A DNA stretch of 64,000 bases, taken from contig JAPWGK010000005.1 in the NCBI GenBank assembly GCA_029641185.1, forward strand, positions 1,922,001-1,986,000. The letters are read 5' to 3'. Positions 46,498-59,144 of this stretch are shown piece by piece. The notes beneath the pieces are model-generated. The model saw nothing but the letters and a program-made list of their open reading frames with translations. It did no database searches and had not been told where the DNA came from. This stretch comes from Pseudofabraea citricarpa. Taxonomy: Eukaryota; Ascomycota; Leotiomycetes; Helotiales; Dermateaceae. The translations under genes and the position numbers were made by a program. Within the stretch, counting starts at the first letter, position 1. Each line of letters begins with the position of its first letter.

Positions 46498-47611
46498 TTG
46501 ATTAGGGTGCGCGTGTTGATGTCGTTGTGTGTTGGTTTTCTCCATCTTCTTGTTGATGTTGATGTTTTTCGGGTTTGAAAAGGGAATCTGGATTGACGAT
46601 GCGCTTTTATCGTTTGATTATCATTAGCTATGTCCTTACTATATTTACTCCCACGTATGGACTTCCCTGGAGATTTTGTACGTACTTCTCATCTATCATC
46701 ATTAAAAAGGCAAATACAAATTTTCGAAATGTTAAGCGACGAACAGCTTCGTGCATGTAAGCGAGGCAAGACAAGGGAAGGAGTTTTGGCTTCCTGCCAG
46801 CAACATCAATCCGCACCATAGCATCAACCCTGGCATTTCTGACTCTCTTAGTGGAGGAAAAGGTACATATCATATCTCAGGAACCCGGTCAAGATACCAG
46901 CCCCAACCCACCCAAAAGTCCAAATTCCATATTTTGCCTCTCTCTTTGACTAACAGAAAAGAAAAAGAACTCACGTGTCAAGCAAGATCCCATTTTATCC
47001 AATTCGATCCGGCCCGATCAGAATGAGATATCATGCATGTAAGCCGGCGGTGTAACAAACGGGATGGAGTTCTAAGGACACCTCCTGTATTTAAGTCATT
47101 TCCTCTGTTCCGTTACAAGAGTTATTCTCTCCTCAACCACCTGGTAATAATCAATTGCCACAATCTACTCAAGCCTTCCTACAGCCTACAGCGGGGGAAG
47201 CCTAATAAACAAACCCGATGGACTGAGGAATAAGAGATATATACAGGTACGTACCTATATAAGAGACACGTGCATGTATTCCTACCTACCCCAGATAAAA
47301 GGCGATTCCCTCTATCCGTTCATTACTCATTGCATATGCCGTTATCAGCCAAGGGACAAATCAAATCAAATCAAATCAAATCAAATCAAGTCAAGTCAAA
47401 TCAAAAAAAGAGGACTTCTTGCTCCGGCATTTTTTACTGTACGTCTTGGAATTTACACAGATAACAAAAAAACAACCCCCTGTCTCCGTCTATCCTTTGG
47501 CCCCGTGGTTCATTATGTAAGGAAAACAAAAGAAAAGAAGAAAAAAAGAAGGAGAAGGAGAAGTGGTACACGGTTTATCGCTCTGTCTTGCTACCCTGTC
47601 TACGCTGCTAT
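46498..47611. other. Intergenic region at converging 3' ends
   Basis: No supported gene. Contains a pentanucleotide repeat (AAATC/CAAAT) at 47357-47404 and A-rich tracts. Neighbouring genes both end toward it. Confidence 0.6.
47357..47404. repeat. (AAATC)n pentanucleotide repeat
   Basis: About nine units of AAATC, two of them changed to AAGTC. It is non-coding. Confidence 0.93.
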
Positions 47612-49448
47612 CTATTCTCGGGAGACGTCACGACCGAAAGCCTTCGATTTCAACCAGTCTAGAACGACGAGAACGCGGTTACGAGCTACGGCACCAGTTA
47701 GCATGCGATGACCATAAAAGTTTGCCGAAAATAAAACTTACTGCTGAAACACATGCTCAAGTAAGCACTTCTCCAGAACAAATATGTCAAACCACCACCC
47801 GTAGCAAAGTTGCCATTCAACCAGCTAACATCAGCCACAGCTCTCTCACTTCCGATGTAGGCCAAGGAACCTTGATGTGTGTAGTGAAATGGCTTGATGT
47901 CCTTAATTCTTCTCAATTGCTTCTCGTGAGCCTCGATCTCCTTTGCTACGGCTGCTGCATCACCAGGCTGGATGTTTAAGTTGGAGCTCAAATCATGGAT
48001 CTGAGACTCGATAGCTTCGCTCTTGGCCATGGTGTTGAAGAGACGTGCCAGGAAAGCACCTTCTTGCGAAGCTACTTGGGCCGTTGGCGCATATCCGGCG
48101 ACGGCGCAATCACCGGTAGCCCAGATATCCTTAGTACCTTGAACGACGAGGTATTCGTTCACTGCCAGACCTCTCCTCGAGTCTTTCTGGGCTGGGATTT
48201 GAGACATCAGATCCTTCACAACCGGTCGGACTGCATTTCCAGTAGCCCAAACAAGGAGACCGTATGGCATAACCTCAGTTGTCTTCTTTCCATCTGGTCC
48301 AGTGGCTTCAGCCTCAACAGTCTTGTCGGTAACCTTCTTGACTGCCGTCTTGGTCTTGATGGTGATTTTCTCCTCCTTGAAAGTTGACTCGGTGTATTCG
48401 ATGAGTTGCTTGGAGAACATGGGGAGCACGTTGGGGAGGGCTTCAATCAAGGTAACCTTGAACTTGTCGCTGATCTCTGGAACCCACTTCTTGATATCCT
48501 GGTCAAAGAAATCTTGAAGCTCACCAGCAAACTCAACACCCGTCGGTCCACCACCGACAACCACCATGTGCAGAAGACGCTCAACCTCCTCTGGGGTTTG
48601 ATCCTTGAACGTAGCCGTCTCCACACAATCCATAATCTTCTTGCGAATCTGTTGTGCGTCTCCAATCTCCTTCAAGAAGCACGAGTGCTCCTTGACACCC
48701 GGGATACCGAACGTCGCATTCTCAGCACCAACACTAACAACCAGCATGTCGTAAGGGACCTCAGTCTTGCTGGACTCTCCCTTGATATCTGAGTTATCAT
48801 CAATTGAGATGACCTTGCGGTCAGGGTCAATCTTTGTGGCCTCGGCTTCATAAAACTTGACAGCAGCCCTCTTGTGTCTCGTTATGCTCCGGATGGGCTC
48901 CATGATGGATCTGTGCTCGACGGTACCGGTCGTACATGACGGAAGGAGGGGGGTGAAGAGGAAGTAGTTTCGCGGCGAGATAACGATCACGTTGTAGTTT
49001 TCGGTATCGAGTTTCTTCAAGAGAGAGACGGCTCCCCATCCGGTACCTGCAGGATCGCATCAGCATGAGTCACACGCGGGCCATTGAGTTGCATACCTAG
49101 AATAACGAGATTCTTCTTGGCCGGATCTGGGTGGAACTGCTCTTCTGGGTGTCGTAATTCGTAAACACCGTAGGCAAGATAGGCCGTGCCGGCGATGGCA
49201 GACAGGTAGGTCGCGCGCCAGGTCCATCTGAAGAAGCGGAAGCGCTTCGGCTTTTTCGCAGGAGCCGCATCGGCATATGTGCGACGGAAGGTCTGCTGGA
49301 AGCTGCACTTGTCGGCCGTGATGCGAGAGCTGAGCTGCGAGCGGGTGAGGAATGGCGACGATGACGTCGCAAAAGAGCGACGAGCGGCTGTACCGAAGCC
49401 AATTGACGAGACGGGCAGTCTCATCATAGCTCTCGTGGTTGACGCCAT
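47612..49448 (-). CDS. Mitochondrial alternative (type II) NADH dehydrogenase
   Basis: Rotenone-insensitive single-subunit NADH:ubiquinone oxidoreductase of the mitochondrial inner membrane. Exons: 49097-49448, 47742-49046 and 47612-47685; 576 residues. The last intron uses the acceptor CCGTAG and restores the C-terminus TRNRVLVVLDWLKSKAFGRD plus VSRE, which I recognise from fungal homologues. The presequence is Arg/Ser-rich (about residues 1-60), then a hydrophobic segment (YLSAIAGTAYLAYGVYEL) just before the FAD-binding GTGWGAVSLLKKLD. The NADH-binding GGGPTGVEFAGELQDFF sits mid-protein and ATGDCAVAG near residue 430. The hydrophobic segment before the catalytic domain favours the external (Nde-type) orientation. 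No EF-hand insert is visible between the Rossmann folds. Confidence 0.95.
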
Positions 49449-51400
49449 ACTCCAGAGGACGGAGGGTAGGAGGGAGAGGGGGGTGACGATGTTGGTGAGG
49501 GTTGAGGGGGGAGGAATTGAGAAGTTGAGGTTTGTCGGATGGGGTCTTCAAAATTTAGGAGCTTTGAGCAGAAAAAGAGGCTAGTGGGCCAAATAAAAGC
49601 CACGACCCATGTCTGGACCCAAAACGCGATAAGGCCTGTCACGGCGATTAGAGGCAGAAGTAATAGAGGCAAAGGAATGGGATTATTGAGGCATGTGCTT
49701 ACGGTATAGCCAGCCAGCCAGCCATGTGCAACAACACATGCTTCCTTCTCTCTCTCTCTCTCACCGTGCTGACCTCACACATGGATGACTTTCAATTCAA
49801 GTCTCACTGGACACAGTCATGACAGCAACAGTAACGCTCCCTCGTCGCTTCCGAGATCCATTAATAAAAGTTGGGTACGTACAGGGAGAAGCGCTCCGAG
49901 ACGGGGCCACGATCCCTCTGAGATTCATTACCCATACAGGCAATCCGTAGCACGTCGAACGAGCACTGTTCACCTGAAAGAGAGACAGAGAGAGAGACAA
50001 TACTGCGCTTGCAGTAACTCAAGTAGAATAAAATAATTCAGTTAGGCGACTGTACCGACTGATCCATGCCTCCAATGTTTTCTCTTTTTCTTCTGCTCGC
50101 ATAACCTTTTTTTCTTTATGACGATATTGATAATGCAGGCACTTCTATTTACACGAGCAATTCTTAATACGTACGTAGCACAGTACGGTAGAGCCGCAGT
50201 GCCGCACGCAGCTGCAGGCGCAGGTGCCAGGTGCCAGGCGCCCGACGGAGATCTCTCGACGTTTTTGGAGGCATGCGAGATACGGTCTTGATTCGGTGAG
50301 TCTCGGCATTGTCTTTTTTCTCTCTCTCTTCTTGTTCTCGCCTTGCTGCTTCACGAACGAACGAGACTTCAACTATGACTATTACTTCTTACTCGCACCG
50401 CTCTATCCCACACCCGGAAATCTCGTGCTCGTGCTCGTGCTCGCAGTACATACGCACAAATCAAAGCCAGCCCCAGCCCCAGCGTCTCTCTCTCTCTCTC
50501 TCTATCCCCCCCAATCACGAATTAAAGCGACGTTTGATGATCCACCGAAATCGGATCGTCCAAATTACTTCTTTCTGGTCCCTTTGAAGCGAAGGCATGC
50601 CATCGATCCGGTCCCGCTCCCGGGCCAGCTCAGCTCAGCTCAGGTCACGCCAGCTCGCTCGCTGCTCTGAAGTACCTAGGTAACTCATCTTGAAAGTTGA
50701 CACGCGCCCTTCATCATAAAAGGGCGAACGGCACGAGACAACAACACAGGAAAACAAGGATGAGCACGAGCACCGCTATGCTGTGCTGGGAAGACGGTGA
50801 GCGACAACAGACGGATCGTGCCGAATAATGCCTCGCTTCAGCGGAACACTTGACTCGGGTCGGGAGAGAGACATATTTAGCTTTCCATGAAGATCAACAC
50901 GTTGTGGAAATCGCTAACCGCTTCCTCTCATCGCTCCAAATAACTTTCTCTCCATTCGGCTCTAGAGACTATCTATCTATGTCATCCGCACACCCGCACC
51001 CTATGTGTATACAAAGAGAACGAAACCTCCCAAGCTAGCGGGGTATATAATATGCCAAGTCTGTCTTCATGCAGAAACTCCGACCCGATGCAATTGCTTA
51101 ATCCAACAAATGAGTGCCATGCGGAAAAGACTCTCTATACAAAATCACTAATTTACACGCCCAGCCGCCGTGTTAATACTGGTGGCGTGCCCCAAGTTAA
51201 CCACGTCTGCCGATGGCCTTCTTCTATACAATTTGACCGGCGGCGTGTCTATGGTTACCGGTGGGAGGTTGAGGAGCCTGGGCATCCCAGTCAGCATTTC
51301 TCCATCAGCGTCCAGGAGTCGTCATGGTTCCGGCGAGCTGGAAGAAATCGTAGAACTCGTCCGGAGACCTTGGATCGAGTAGGGAATATCGTGCCAGTGC
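49449..51400. other. Intergenic region between NADH dehydrogenase promoter and flippase 3' end
   Basis: The first few hundred bases hold the NADH dehydrogenase promoter and leader. The remainder has CT-rich and GTAC-containing tracts and no supported gene. The stretch 51319-51400 may contain one further small exon of the flippase gene. Confidence 0.55.
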
Positions 51401-54400
51401 TTACTCTTGTACCTCTCCGTCCCTCTTGAGTTCTTCACTCGAGCGCTTTTCTCGGCCCATCTCAGCATCCAAACCTGCAGCCGTCTCCTCGAATCGCCGC
51501 ATAATGATCGGATCATTCTGTAGCTCTTGGAAGACATCCGTGTCGGTGGGAAAGTAGCATCGCCGCAATGCGGAGACGCAAATTTCGAGGAAGACGACAG
51601 CCGAGACCATGATCAAAAGGCAGAGCCACCACAGCAGCTGGTTACCAAAGTGGTTGATGAAAGCATCTTTCATGAAATATCCGTATTCGATCGACTTGCC
51701 TAAGGCGGACAAGCAGAGATTCCAGAAAAACCAACCGGCAATGGTGATGATGCACCCAATCACCGGGATAAGTGTCTTGTTGTGAACCTCCAGAATTCTA
51801 AACAAGTCAGTAAATATATCCGTAGCACAAGTTTTTATCGTATGAGACTCACAGTAGTTTAATATTAATAGTGATGATGACGGCAGAGAAGGCCAGGTCT
51901 CCCAAGGGGTAAAGACCCTTGTCTTGTACCAAAGGAGCCATCCCATATAGTCCCCACATCATCCAAAACACCAACATTGCCTGTACACATGCTAGCACAC
52001 TCCACCCGAAGTACTTTTTGTAGTTGAGGCCTTCGTTGTGTTGGCCTTGTGTATACAGTTCGGGTACCGCCAACAGAGTGGCAGCTTGAAGATCTTGATC
52101 GAACATCCCCAAAAGGATGACGCAGAGAGAGGTGAACAGCGTGTTAAATACTGTAAGTGATAAGGGATCGTAGAGGGAAGTACTAGTGTAGCCATTATAT
52201 CGTTGGAATGTCATTTGAATAACATAAAAGAAAAGTTCTTTCCAGAAAGTGCCCAGGATGTACTTGCAAGTTCGGACATAGTTCCATCGCCCGTGGACGA
52301 AAAGGAGTCTCTGGAGGAACCTGAACTGAGCGATAGAATAGTCGGAGGTTCTGGCAGCTTGCAGACCTTCTCTACCACTGATACCAACACCGACATGTGC
52401 TTCTTGAATCATGGCAATATCATTGGCACCGTCACCAATGGCAAGGGTCACAGAGCCCTTGACTCGCGTACGTACCTTTCTAACGAGAACAGCCTTCTGA
52501 CTTGGACTCGCCCGACAGCATATCACAGTGTCTGCAAGCACCACGAGATCAAAGAACATCTTCGCAAGATCCTCCGAAGCCTCAATGTGAGTGAGTGTTT
52601 GACCGTCAACGACAATGACAGAATGTGCTATCGCTGTTGTGGTGATGTCTAATAGAGCCGAGCTGATTTGTTCTTGAAGTGGAATCTTTGTGTGGTCCAA
52701 GATTACCATGTTCGAGTAATTCTTGCAAAGCCTAGCTGATTGTGCAATATTAATGGCTGTCTCTCTTTTATCACCAGTAAGCATCCAGATCTTAATGTTG
52801 GCTCTTCGAAGCTTATCGATGGTGTCGGGTACTGCTTTTTGTAGCTTATCTTCGATGGCTGTAGCACCGGCAAGATCAAACCTCTGTTCGATCATCTCCC
52901 CAGCTTCTTCAATCTTCTGTTGACGATCTGTGAGACTCGTCGTTGCTTCCATGTAGGTGGTTTTCCATGCAGTGTATTCTTCCTCTTCCAAGAATCTGTA
53001 ACCATACAGAAGAGTACGAAGACCCTCGGTAGCAAAGTCGTCAGAATGTTGAAAGCAACGTTCGAACACGCCAGCATCGTCCAGCACCATTGAGTCATCA
53101 ATTGTAAATCTTTCTTGCTGCATCGATGCTCGGGGAGTTGCAGATACAATTGAAGGTCCACCAATTGAAGCTCTAGGAGAGTATTTTGCGCTTACATCAT
53201 CAGCAGACATCTCAACCTTTTGTTCACGTCGTCTAAGCCAACCATCAAGCTCGTCTCTAACAGGCTGAAGCCTGGTGACGGACATGCTGGATCTTGTCTG
53301 GGTAAAGCTTGGTCTCATCTGGGTAAAACTAGGCCTGGTTTGACTGAAGCTGGGTCTAGACAGCTGTATGCTAGGTCTTGACTGACTGAAGCTTGGTCTC
53401 CCGTATAGACTTCGTTTGTGTGTGCTGGTGCGGCTCAGGGCCAAACTATCTCTAGTGAAAGTGGGGCTGAGATTGTCCTCGCTCATTCTGCGTAGAGCTT
53501 CTTCGGCCTCTAGGGTCTTTCTTTGAATAGCACGTCGATTTACCTCCGCTGCCTTTTGACCAGCCAAACTAGCAAGCTTCAGAAGTGGCTGAAGAGCAGA
53601 ATCGGCACCCTTGCAAAAAATACAGAGGCTGCCGTTTGGAAATCTGACAATAATAGACATCCGCTTCCGCTTGCTGGAGAATTCTATCACATCGAGAATC
53701 TGATATTCTTCTTCGATGCCATCGTCAGTGAACTTGATTCTCATAGAGCCAGCCGATCGCTCAATGAGAATATAGCCGAGATCTTGAGCGGCACGAACAA
53801 GAGCCAATTCATCGGGAGAAGCGGCTTGGAAAGTGATTTTGCCTGCCTCGTCTATTTCAGGCAAACAAGTGTGGCAGATGGCGATTGACAACAGGAAAAA
53901 CCTGGCCTTCTTTGTGAAAGCACTTCGTGGGTTGCTACGCATGTATCTAAGGAGTTCTTCCGTGCGGTACTCGGGCTGGGATGTGCTAGGTCTGGCATCT
54001 GACCTCCAGAGCGAAGTAGTACTTGTCCGTCGAAGGGGACTAGGCCGATCATATGGTGACCGGACAGCTGTAAGACTGCTTGAATTCTCAAGTGTAGCCA
54101 TAGAAGACTTTCTTGGCCATAAATCTGTTGGTCTCCTTGATGCCTCTTTCCCTTTCTCGCTCGATTTTGCTTGCCGTGATGCACTCTCTGACAGGATTGC
54201 TCCATTTTCATTTGGCACGTCGAAATCGTGTAGCCATGCTGTGCCTGCAACACTGAGCTTCCTGAAACGCATGATATTCTCTGTGAGTGTTCCTGTCTTG
54301 TCCGTAAATATGTAATCAACCTGACCGAGGTTCTCTAAAATGGTGGTAGTATGGGCTTCCATAGGAGTATTGGTCTCTTCATCGTACATTTCCACGTCGC

Positions 54401-56192
54401 CTAAAAGGTACAACTGTCCAATCTTGACAATCTCGAGACTGACATAAAGGGATAGTGGAATTAAGGTGTTTAACAGAACGATATTACCAAAGAAAATGAA
54501 CTTGAATTTAACAGATGCATCATCCAAATACCATGATTTGCTCTCTACGTCGTCAATCCAAAGCCGGTACGCCATAGTAAGGAAGGCAGTCAACAAAATG
54601 ACGAAAACGATTAGCATAACCACAATCCTGTTTGAGATCTTTTGAATTTCAGGCGATTTGATCCGAGGCTCCTTATTAGCATTCATTCGTATCTTACACT
54701 CCTCTCCAGTGTTGATGACTAGTCCATAGACTTGAGATGTGTTTCTGAGAGTACTGCCACGGAAGACAACCTCATTCAAACTAAGAGGTAAAGTCTCACC
54801 ACCGTTAACAAAAAACCGACCGTCAAAGGAATGAAGATCGGGGTTTGGATCTTCTACGGCAATATGCGCACGGCAGGTGAGCAAATCCTCAACAGTCTCA
54901 CACTGTGCTGCCAATATCCGTGGTGCTGATTTGCTCTTGAGATTGGTCTCGCCATCGAGATCCATGGTGTCAATATAAGCAATACCATTCAAGCCATCCG
55001 AGTGAAGAAGAATAATGTCGGCCGGTATCGACTCATCTCGGTGTAATTTGACAATGTCACCAACTTGGACACCGGTCCATTTACACTTGGTCCACAAGCC
55101 GGATTCTTCCTCGTTTTTTGATATTTCCGGTTCATCATTATGCACGATTGGCTTCTTCCTGAGTAGCTTCATGAACAGATTATCCATTCTCCTGATGAAT
55201 TTGGTGGTCCTGGTAATTTGATTGCGTTTCCTAGCCTTTTCCTCGTCTACCAACACTGACACGAACTTGTTGTTTTCGACCTCGTCCATTCTGTAGCGGC
55301 GTAGATCATCATATCCCTCCTTTCCCATACTGAGTGCAACGAATACCATTAGAGGCGCAATATTCGTGGATTCGCCAGTCGTGCTAAGGCCTGGGATCAG
55401 GGACATAATCGAGATGATGAGAAAGTAAAAGTTGGCCAGCTTTGAGAACTGGAATATCAACTGTCGCGGGAGAAAGTTCCATAATGCTATTCGTATCAAG
55501 TCAGCAAACACCTCTATCTCTAAAACAAACTTATCGCAAAACAAATTTCCAACTTTTGAGCGGATAGGCCGGATAGCATCCGTCCCTTGATAGGGCTATC
55601 TCTCTTTGAAGGTGTACGGATGCTCTTGAGGTTGAGAAGACCTTCCCTCATATTCCCACGCGTAGATAAGAAAGTACGTACTGTAGCGACTGGATCGGAT
55701 CCCGTTCCCAATATATTCGGTCCCCGTTCTCTCGTCAATGAGGGCGTGCTCGCGAGAGGCATCCACGTCGATATGGCGTCCGTCTTTCGAAGGCAGGACC
55801 TCCTTCTCCCAGAACTTGATTCTGCGACATAGCTCGTGGTAAACCGTAGTGGCGGATTGAAGGTTGAGGCGAGAGGTGGTGTTGTTGACATTCGTGTTCT
55901 CGCCTTCTCTAGTCTTGCTTTCGAGCGATCTGGGGATTTTGGCCTTCTCGGATTGCTCTACGTTTGGTGTGCTGGATTGGCTCTGCGAGGTCTCTGTCGA
56001 AGGAAGGCTCGCATTCGCACCCCTGAGTTCATATTGGCCTTCTTCCTCTGCCGAGTCGGTCTGGTTTGGGACGTGTATCGTTCTCGCAAATAAGGTTCTT
56101 CGCAGGGAATATCCACGATTTCGCTGAGGCTGCGGCTGCGGCGCTGGCATGCCCGTCGGCGGGATCCCCGAGTCCCGCATTGGGATTGTCAT
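51401..56192 (-). CDS. P4-type ATPase phospholipid flippase, Dnf3-like
   Basis: Moves phospholipids from the outer to the inner leaflet in the late secretory pathway. Exons 55682-56192, 51853-55486 and 51401-51797; about 1,513 residues. The first splice restores IRSSRYTLWNFLPRQLIFQF and the second IKLLILEVHNKT. P4 hallmarks in order: GNGIRSSRYT at the N-terminal arm, DLDGETNLK (about residue 350), the phosphorylation loop DKTGTLTENIM (Asp near 566), FKGAD-type nucleotide site (IFCKGADSAL), MLTGDKRETAINIA and GDGANDIAMIQ. GLSTTGESTNIAPL and GKEGYDDLRRYR fit the Dnf3 branch. A Ser/Arg-rich insert with repeats lies between about 53270 and 53420. The N-terminal 100 residues are disordered. The C-terminus may extend by a short fourth exon. 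The start at 56192 is the first Met of the frame. Confidence 0.94.
53283..53402 (-). repeat. Tandem Arg-Pro-Ser-Phe repeat inside the flippase
   Basis: Reads on the minus strand as repeated SQTRPSF/TQMRPSF-type heptapeptides, about six imperfect copies (24-27 nt unit), in the nucleotide-binding domain insert. Arg-x-x-Ser spacing makes each copy a possible kinase target. Confidence 0.9.
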
Positions 56193-57335
56193 TGAGAGGC
56201 CTGGGGATGGGGATGGAGGGTATCGCAGGGCCCAAGTGGTGACATCTGCGCGAAGAGGGTTGTGAGTTGAAAGTTTGGAGGAGGTTTATAATCCAACACA
56301 CGACGGAGCCCAGAAAGACGAGATGAGGTGGTATCCATCGCAGATCGCGCATCTTCGGTCATTGGGCAACGACTTTAGGGCCAAGTCGCGCTTCAGCACA
56401 GGCCAGTAGCGGGGCGGAAGTCGAGACTCTGGAAATAGGCTGGAAGAGCCATCAGATGTGCAACCATTCTTGTCTTCCGGACCTGGGGCGTGTCCGAAGC
56501 CGTGCTGGTGCTGGTGCTTGTGCTACGCTGCACCGCCATCACAATCTCTGGGAACATCGCCTTCCCACTGCAGTGCAGCCAGCCATCACCGCATGGTGGT
56601 CAGCAGAGAGCAGAGTGCCAGCTGGAAGGATTATCGACCAAGCCAGCTGGTGGGGAACACATTTATTATCGTGCTGATTCATGTCATGCATCTGCACAGG
56701 GGCTGGGAACGATAAACGACAACCTCAAGTGAACATCAATTGTGGGCAAAACAAAACACAACTATTATGCCATCGTCGGCATAGCATAAAACTCACGTAC
56801 CACAGGTTCTTGCCTCTGCTTTCTTCTTGATCCTTTGTCTAGCTACAGCTACAGCTACGGCACAAGGGATTAGCTTTAGCTACTGAGTCTCGGCGGTAAG
56901 CGCTACGACAACAAGAACAACTCCATCCAGCCGCACCTATCAATATCGTGTGCAGCCAGATACTGTATTATGGTACTACTGCCTTACACCAAGACGGCTT
57001 TTGGCATAGCCACAGCGGTAACTACCTTGACATAATTGCTGGTTATGTTGATGGCTTGCACCTTGTGAGACCAGCATTTCCCGCATTTGGGCTCTGGAAG
57101 AATGCCATGTGCAAGCAGTTTGTAATCAATCACAGGAAAATGCATCCTTACCAGTGAGGATTCGAGGCACAGATGCACAAAGACTCCTAAAATAACAACC
57201 AGCACAGTGAGCAGGAGGGTATCAAACTGATTCTTCGATCCTTACCGGTTCTGATCTACCTTTACATACATAGCCTAGCAACATTACAACTCCTTTCCAC
57301 TTGTTCAACAAACCTCAAGACCACATGTTAGACTC
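56193..57335. other. Intergenic region between flippase promoter and dioxygenase 3' end
   Basis: No supported gene. The frame at 56029-56352 on the minus strand overlaps the flippase N-terminus in another reading. Short CTACAG repeats occur near 56840-56870. Confidence 0.55.
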
Positions 57336-58517
57336 CTATCCATCGAGAGCCTGAACAACCTGCGCCCAGTCGTCATCGCTGTACGCTCCAGGCACATTCT
57401 CACCATCAAAGAGACTCGCTAGTACGACCCGGTCTGACTGCTCGCCACCCCATGGCTGTCTGCCATGCTGGGCAATGATATTGTCATATACAAGCACATC
57501 GCCTTGCTGCCATTTATGAAGCACACGAATCTCATCCGTAATCTTAGCAAGGTGTGCCAGGTACTTCTCGGGAATGGGGGTACCGTCGCCAAAGAGCTGC
57601 TGCGTAACATTCTTCCTCGCGTCACTATTAACTTGGATATTCTTGTAGTAGGCCGCAAGTCCGGTAAATAACGTAGGCAGATTTGTATAGGGCTGAGTCC
57701 GGATGGCGGGCAGCCTGTGCGTCAAGATGAGGCCGTCGTCAATCCATTCCCAGCTTGTATACTTGCCACGCCCATATCGAGCAATTTGCGCCTCGATCTT
57801 CGCGCGCTTGACGGCCTCGTCATCTCCGTCCTGAACCTCCTTGCCGAAGGCCTGCTTCAGTGTCGATCCTCCCGCATATTGCTTGTCGACCTTATAAGTA
57901 ACTTTACTCAGGATACCCTTCTCGGCGAGCTCGGTGATGAAGTCCGGAATCTCCTGCTGGGCACGATGGAACAGCTCCAGCGATGATGAGATGGGGGTTT
58001 CTCCACCCTTTTCCGGGGCTTTGTGAGAATAGAAGAATATGTATTCCGGCGCATGCGGAACTTGTGGTGACTCGTTGTGGTTGAAGATCAAGACTTCCTT
58101 GGGTGCCTCGTTGGCAGGAGCAACATTGGGAGCAAGCAACGGCCTGTCAACAACAATACCGATAATCTCGTGTGGCTTATAACCAAAAGCGTGAGCAAAC
58201 CTGCTAAACTGCTCGGCATCATGTATTGGCAGGCCCCTGAAAAGCAGCGTTCCATGGCGGGCAAGCTGTTTGGTAAGGATACCATCCTGAGCTTGGAGAG
58301 TCTTTATGCTCTCGACAACTGTATCGAGGTCAATCTCGGCATTGTCGTGGACCGATGGACGCAACGCCAATGGAATGACTGTATCGCTCGGGTGAGGTGC
58401 TCCAAGTAGACGTTGATTGCTTGACGGCAACTCAAAGAATTCGAATGCAAGCGATGAAGACAGAGGGCTTTCGAGCTTAAGCGAAGAACCTCTAACCTGC
58501 TGAGCCGAAGTCGCCAT
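57336..58517 (-). CDS. TauD/TfdA-type Fe(II)/2-oxoglutarate dioxygenase
   Basis: Intronless, 393 residues, the usual length for fungal TauD-like enzymes, which hydroxylate sulfonates or other small acids and couple this to 2-oxoglutarate decarboxylation. The metal triad is visible as His147 and Glu149 in FNHNESPQVPHAP and His351 in NIIAQHGRQPW. Arg363 (SDRVVLASL) is placed to hold 2-oxoglutarate. The segments TLLFRGLPIHD and YIFFYSHKAPEKGGETPI are typical of the fold. The usual HxD is HxE here. No targeting signal is seen, so it is probably cytosolic. It is divergent from the UNC-93-like transporter gene with a 627-bp gap, which suggests a shared substrate or shared control. Confidence 0.93.
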   Translation of the reverse strand: MATSAQQVRGSSLKLESPLSSSLAFEFFELPSSNQRLLGAPHPSDTVIPLALRPSVHDNAEIDLDTVVESIKTLQAQDGILTKQLARHGTLLFRGLPIHDAEQFSRFAHAFGYKPHEIIGIVVDRPLLAPNVAPANEAPKEVLIFNHNESPQVPHAPEYIFFYSHKAPEKGGETPISSSLELFHRAQQEIPDFITELAEKGILSKVTYKVDKQYAGGSTLKQAFGKEVQDGDDEAVKRAKIEAQIARYGRGKYTSWEWIDDGLILTHRLPAIRTQPYTNLPTLFTGLAAYYKNIQVNSDARKNVTQQLFGDGTPIPEKYLAHLAKITDEIRVLHKWQQGDVLVYDNIIAQHGRQPWGGEQSDRVVLASLFDGENVPGAYSDDDWAQVVQALDG

Positions 58518-59144
58518 GGTGCTTAAGATAGGAGAGTTTTCTTTAAGCCTTTGCTTATTTCTAAAAGGTGTAGTATGAGCCTCATATAGAGATCATGTTA
58601 AAAGAGGGGAAGTATGCACCGGCGCCGGCCTCCATTGTCAAGATGCTTGCTTATAGCACTAAAGTATTCTCTCATCTAGGCTAAGATCGCGAAATCAGCT
58701 AATGGACAATATCAGCAGTTGTTTTTCTCAACGAAGCTATGAGCATTGAGACAAGAGTGGGATAATAGAGGTATGATTGCGCCAAAGTCGATTACTATCG
58801 ACTTCCCCGCATCCAATTGGCCACCTGTACAGCTCACATGTGAACAAGCTTAACCTACCAACCAACAAAACATCTTGATCAAGCGAGTAAAGATGCTTGG
58901 GCGATATGCTGCTGTGGTATCTTGCCTTGGGATCTTGCGTGCTTACCAGGAACAGGAAAATATCTTGCGTGCTTATTGGAAAAGCAGACATGCACCCCAT
59001 TTGAAATTCTATATACACGAAAGATCGACACATTCTGTCATACTGTAAGTAGCGGTTTTCTTGACCCCTCTGCTCTTGACAAGACAGTGTGCTCTCTACT
59101 CTTTCGCATAAGTATCTTGCTTCGTTTCTCCCTTTCCAGCTATA
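58518..59144. promoter_or_regulatory. Shared divergent promoter of dioxygenase and transporter genes
   Basis: 627 bases between two start codons facing away from each other. A 10-base perfect palindrome lies 101 bases upstream of the dioxygenase start. A CT-rich segment precedes the transporter start. Confidence 0.6.
58619..58628. promoter_or_regulatory. Palindrome CCGGCGCCGG, candidate operator
   Basis: A perfect self-complementary decamer, GC-rich in an otherwise mixed promoter. It contains inverted CCG/CGG half-sites of the sort bound by fungal Zn2Cys6 dimers. Binding is inferred only. Confidence 0.35.

Noticed and set aside
47698..47740. NADH dehydrogenase ending by read-through of its last intron
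   Set aside because: Splicing from the GTAAGT donor to CCGTAG restores the family C-terminus exactly, so the read-through end is not used.
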